From: Amorphochlora amoebiformis
Lineage: Eukaryota; Cercozoa; Chlorarachniophyceae
Reading direction: 5' to 3'
Assembly (NCBI GenBank): GCA_054601695.1
Contig: BAAHQB010000001.1
Span: 2,294,001 to 2,358,000 of the forward strand
Length of the DNA stretch: 64,000 nucleotides
Position numbers and translations under genes: made by a program. The stretch's first letter is position 1. Each line of letters opens with the position of its first letter. Below, piece after piece: positions 1-64,000 of this stretch. Under the pieces are notes generated by a model. It saw nothing but the letters and a program-made list of their open reading frames with translations. It did no database searches and was not told the DNA's origin.

Positions 1-1
1 G

Positions 2-31435
<31,434 letters not shown>

Positions 31436-32111
31436 TGGAGGCCAGTATCCGCGTTGGGACGAGCGCAGATGTGCAAACGAGACGCGTGTCCTCGCTTGTG
31501 GCCGAGAAGTGTACGTCCCTCTGGGAGATCTCTGGGTGACCTGTGATAATACCCGGCAGTAACATCCGTAGTTGAGTATATCCAATGTTAATATCAACAT
31601 ATCCACTATCCTTAATATGTACGTATTCGATTTCTGTCTAAAATCATCCAAGCGCAAACGCTCTCTAACCAATTCATATTTTCTCGTGCGTGTGGCGCCT
31701 TGTGTGTGCACAAGCCCATGAACAGCAATGGAATGCTGCGAGCAGCGAGAACCCCGCCTTCCCTGGTCGACCAGGGGACCGCGAATGCTGAAAGGATCGT
31801 TAGCCCGACCCGGAAGTTCAAGGTATGAATTGTCGTGCGAAAAAGGGATTATTTCGGTGATTTGCGAAGGGTATCGCGCAATCGAGAACACTTTCGCAGC
31901 TTTTGAGAATGTCTTGGGCACTGGGGGGGAATGGTTAGGGTGAGGACGGGATCAAAGGTAGCACTCGCTTGATCGAAATATTTAGATGTGAACCTTAGTG
32001 TGTGTGGAGTTTGTGGGCTGGATGGGTTGTTTCCGTTATTTGCTCGGAGGGGTTGGAACTCGTGTGAACACCATTCGAGCTAAATCGTGTTTTCGATAGG
32101 CCTTCAGTACC
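31436..32111. promoter_or_regulatory. Spacer between divergent genes, likely shared promoter region
   Basis: Lies between the ClpC start codon (minus) and the probable first coding exon of the kinase gene (plus). It is about 676 bp, has no TA microsatellite, and has a base composition like the exons. It must contain both 5' UTRs. I see no certain TATA box or other core element. If ClpC used the upstream ATG at 31921, the spacer would shrink to about 190 bp. Confidence 0.5.
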
Positions 32112-63928
<31,817 letters not shown>

Positions 63929-63956
63929 GTAAAGTGTATACTAAATTTATCATATG

Positions 63957-64000
<44 letters not shown>
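63929..64000 (+). other. Start of the next intron of the kinase gene
   Basis: Donor GTAAAG follows codons for LLAKR. The rest of the window is TA-rich intron, so the C-terminal tail of the kinase is not visible. Confidence 0.85.

Overview
This is nuclear DNA of an intron-rich eukaryote. Three spliced genes are interrupted by about 120 introns, and most introns are filled with (TA)n microsatellite. I assembled the exons by hand from protein-family similarity, GT-AG borders and matching codon phase. The ClpC gene and the 3' half of the kinase gene join without a phase break; a few internal exons of the kinase gene remain unsettled.

Layout. (1) 2-5261, plus strand: 3' part of a DUF389-family multipass membrane protein gene, with 19 exons visible and the 5' end outside the window. 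(2) 5262-6138: short spacer between two convergent genes. (3) 6139-31435, minus strand: a complete 42-exon gene for a ClpC-type Hsp100 (about 918 aa) with a hydrophobic leader followed by a basic presequence. (4) 31436-32111: spacer between two divergent genes. (5) 32112 to beyond 64000, plus strand: a very large gene (more than 60 exons, about 2,000 codons here). It encodes a long basic Ser/Pro/Lys-rich region, a probable RhoGEF (DH-like) segment, a PH-like domain, a clear CRIB motif and a Ste20/GCK (MST-like) protein kinase. Its last codons lie outside the window.

Organism. ClpC in eukaryotes is a plastid protein, and here it is nuclear-encoded with a signal-peptide-like leader, which points to a complex (secondary) plastid. 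Rho-type signalling domains (CRIB, probable DH/PH) and CCCTAA (TTAGGG-type) repeats occur in the same window. My best guess is a chlorarachniophyte-like alga (Rhizaria with a secondary plastid); chromerids or other complex-plastid protists are not excluded. This is inference.

Most unusual feature. At many exon borders the last or first 15-60 bp of the exon, together with its splice site, has been copied into the adjoining intron, each copy flanked by (TA)n. Copies of exon 3' ends (with donor) lie downstream of the exon, and copies of exon 5' ends (with acceptor) lie upstream. The extreme case is one ClpC intron (17639-20730) with 33 copies of an exon end plus its donor. A second oddity is an intron made almost wholly of telomere-like CCCTAA repeats whose 3' splice site is a repeat variant.

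Functionally the three genes look unrelated: an uncharacterised membrane protein, a plastid unfoldase and a small-GTPase-linked signalling kinase. What they share is intron architecture.
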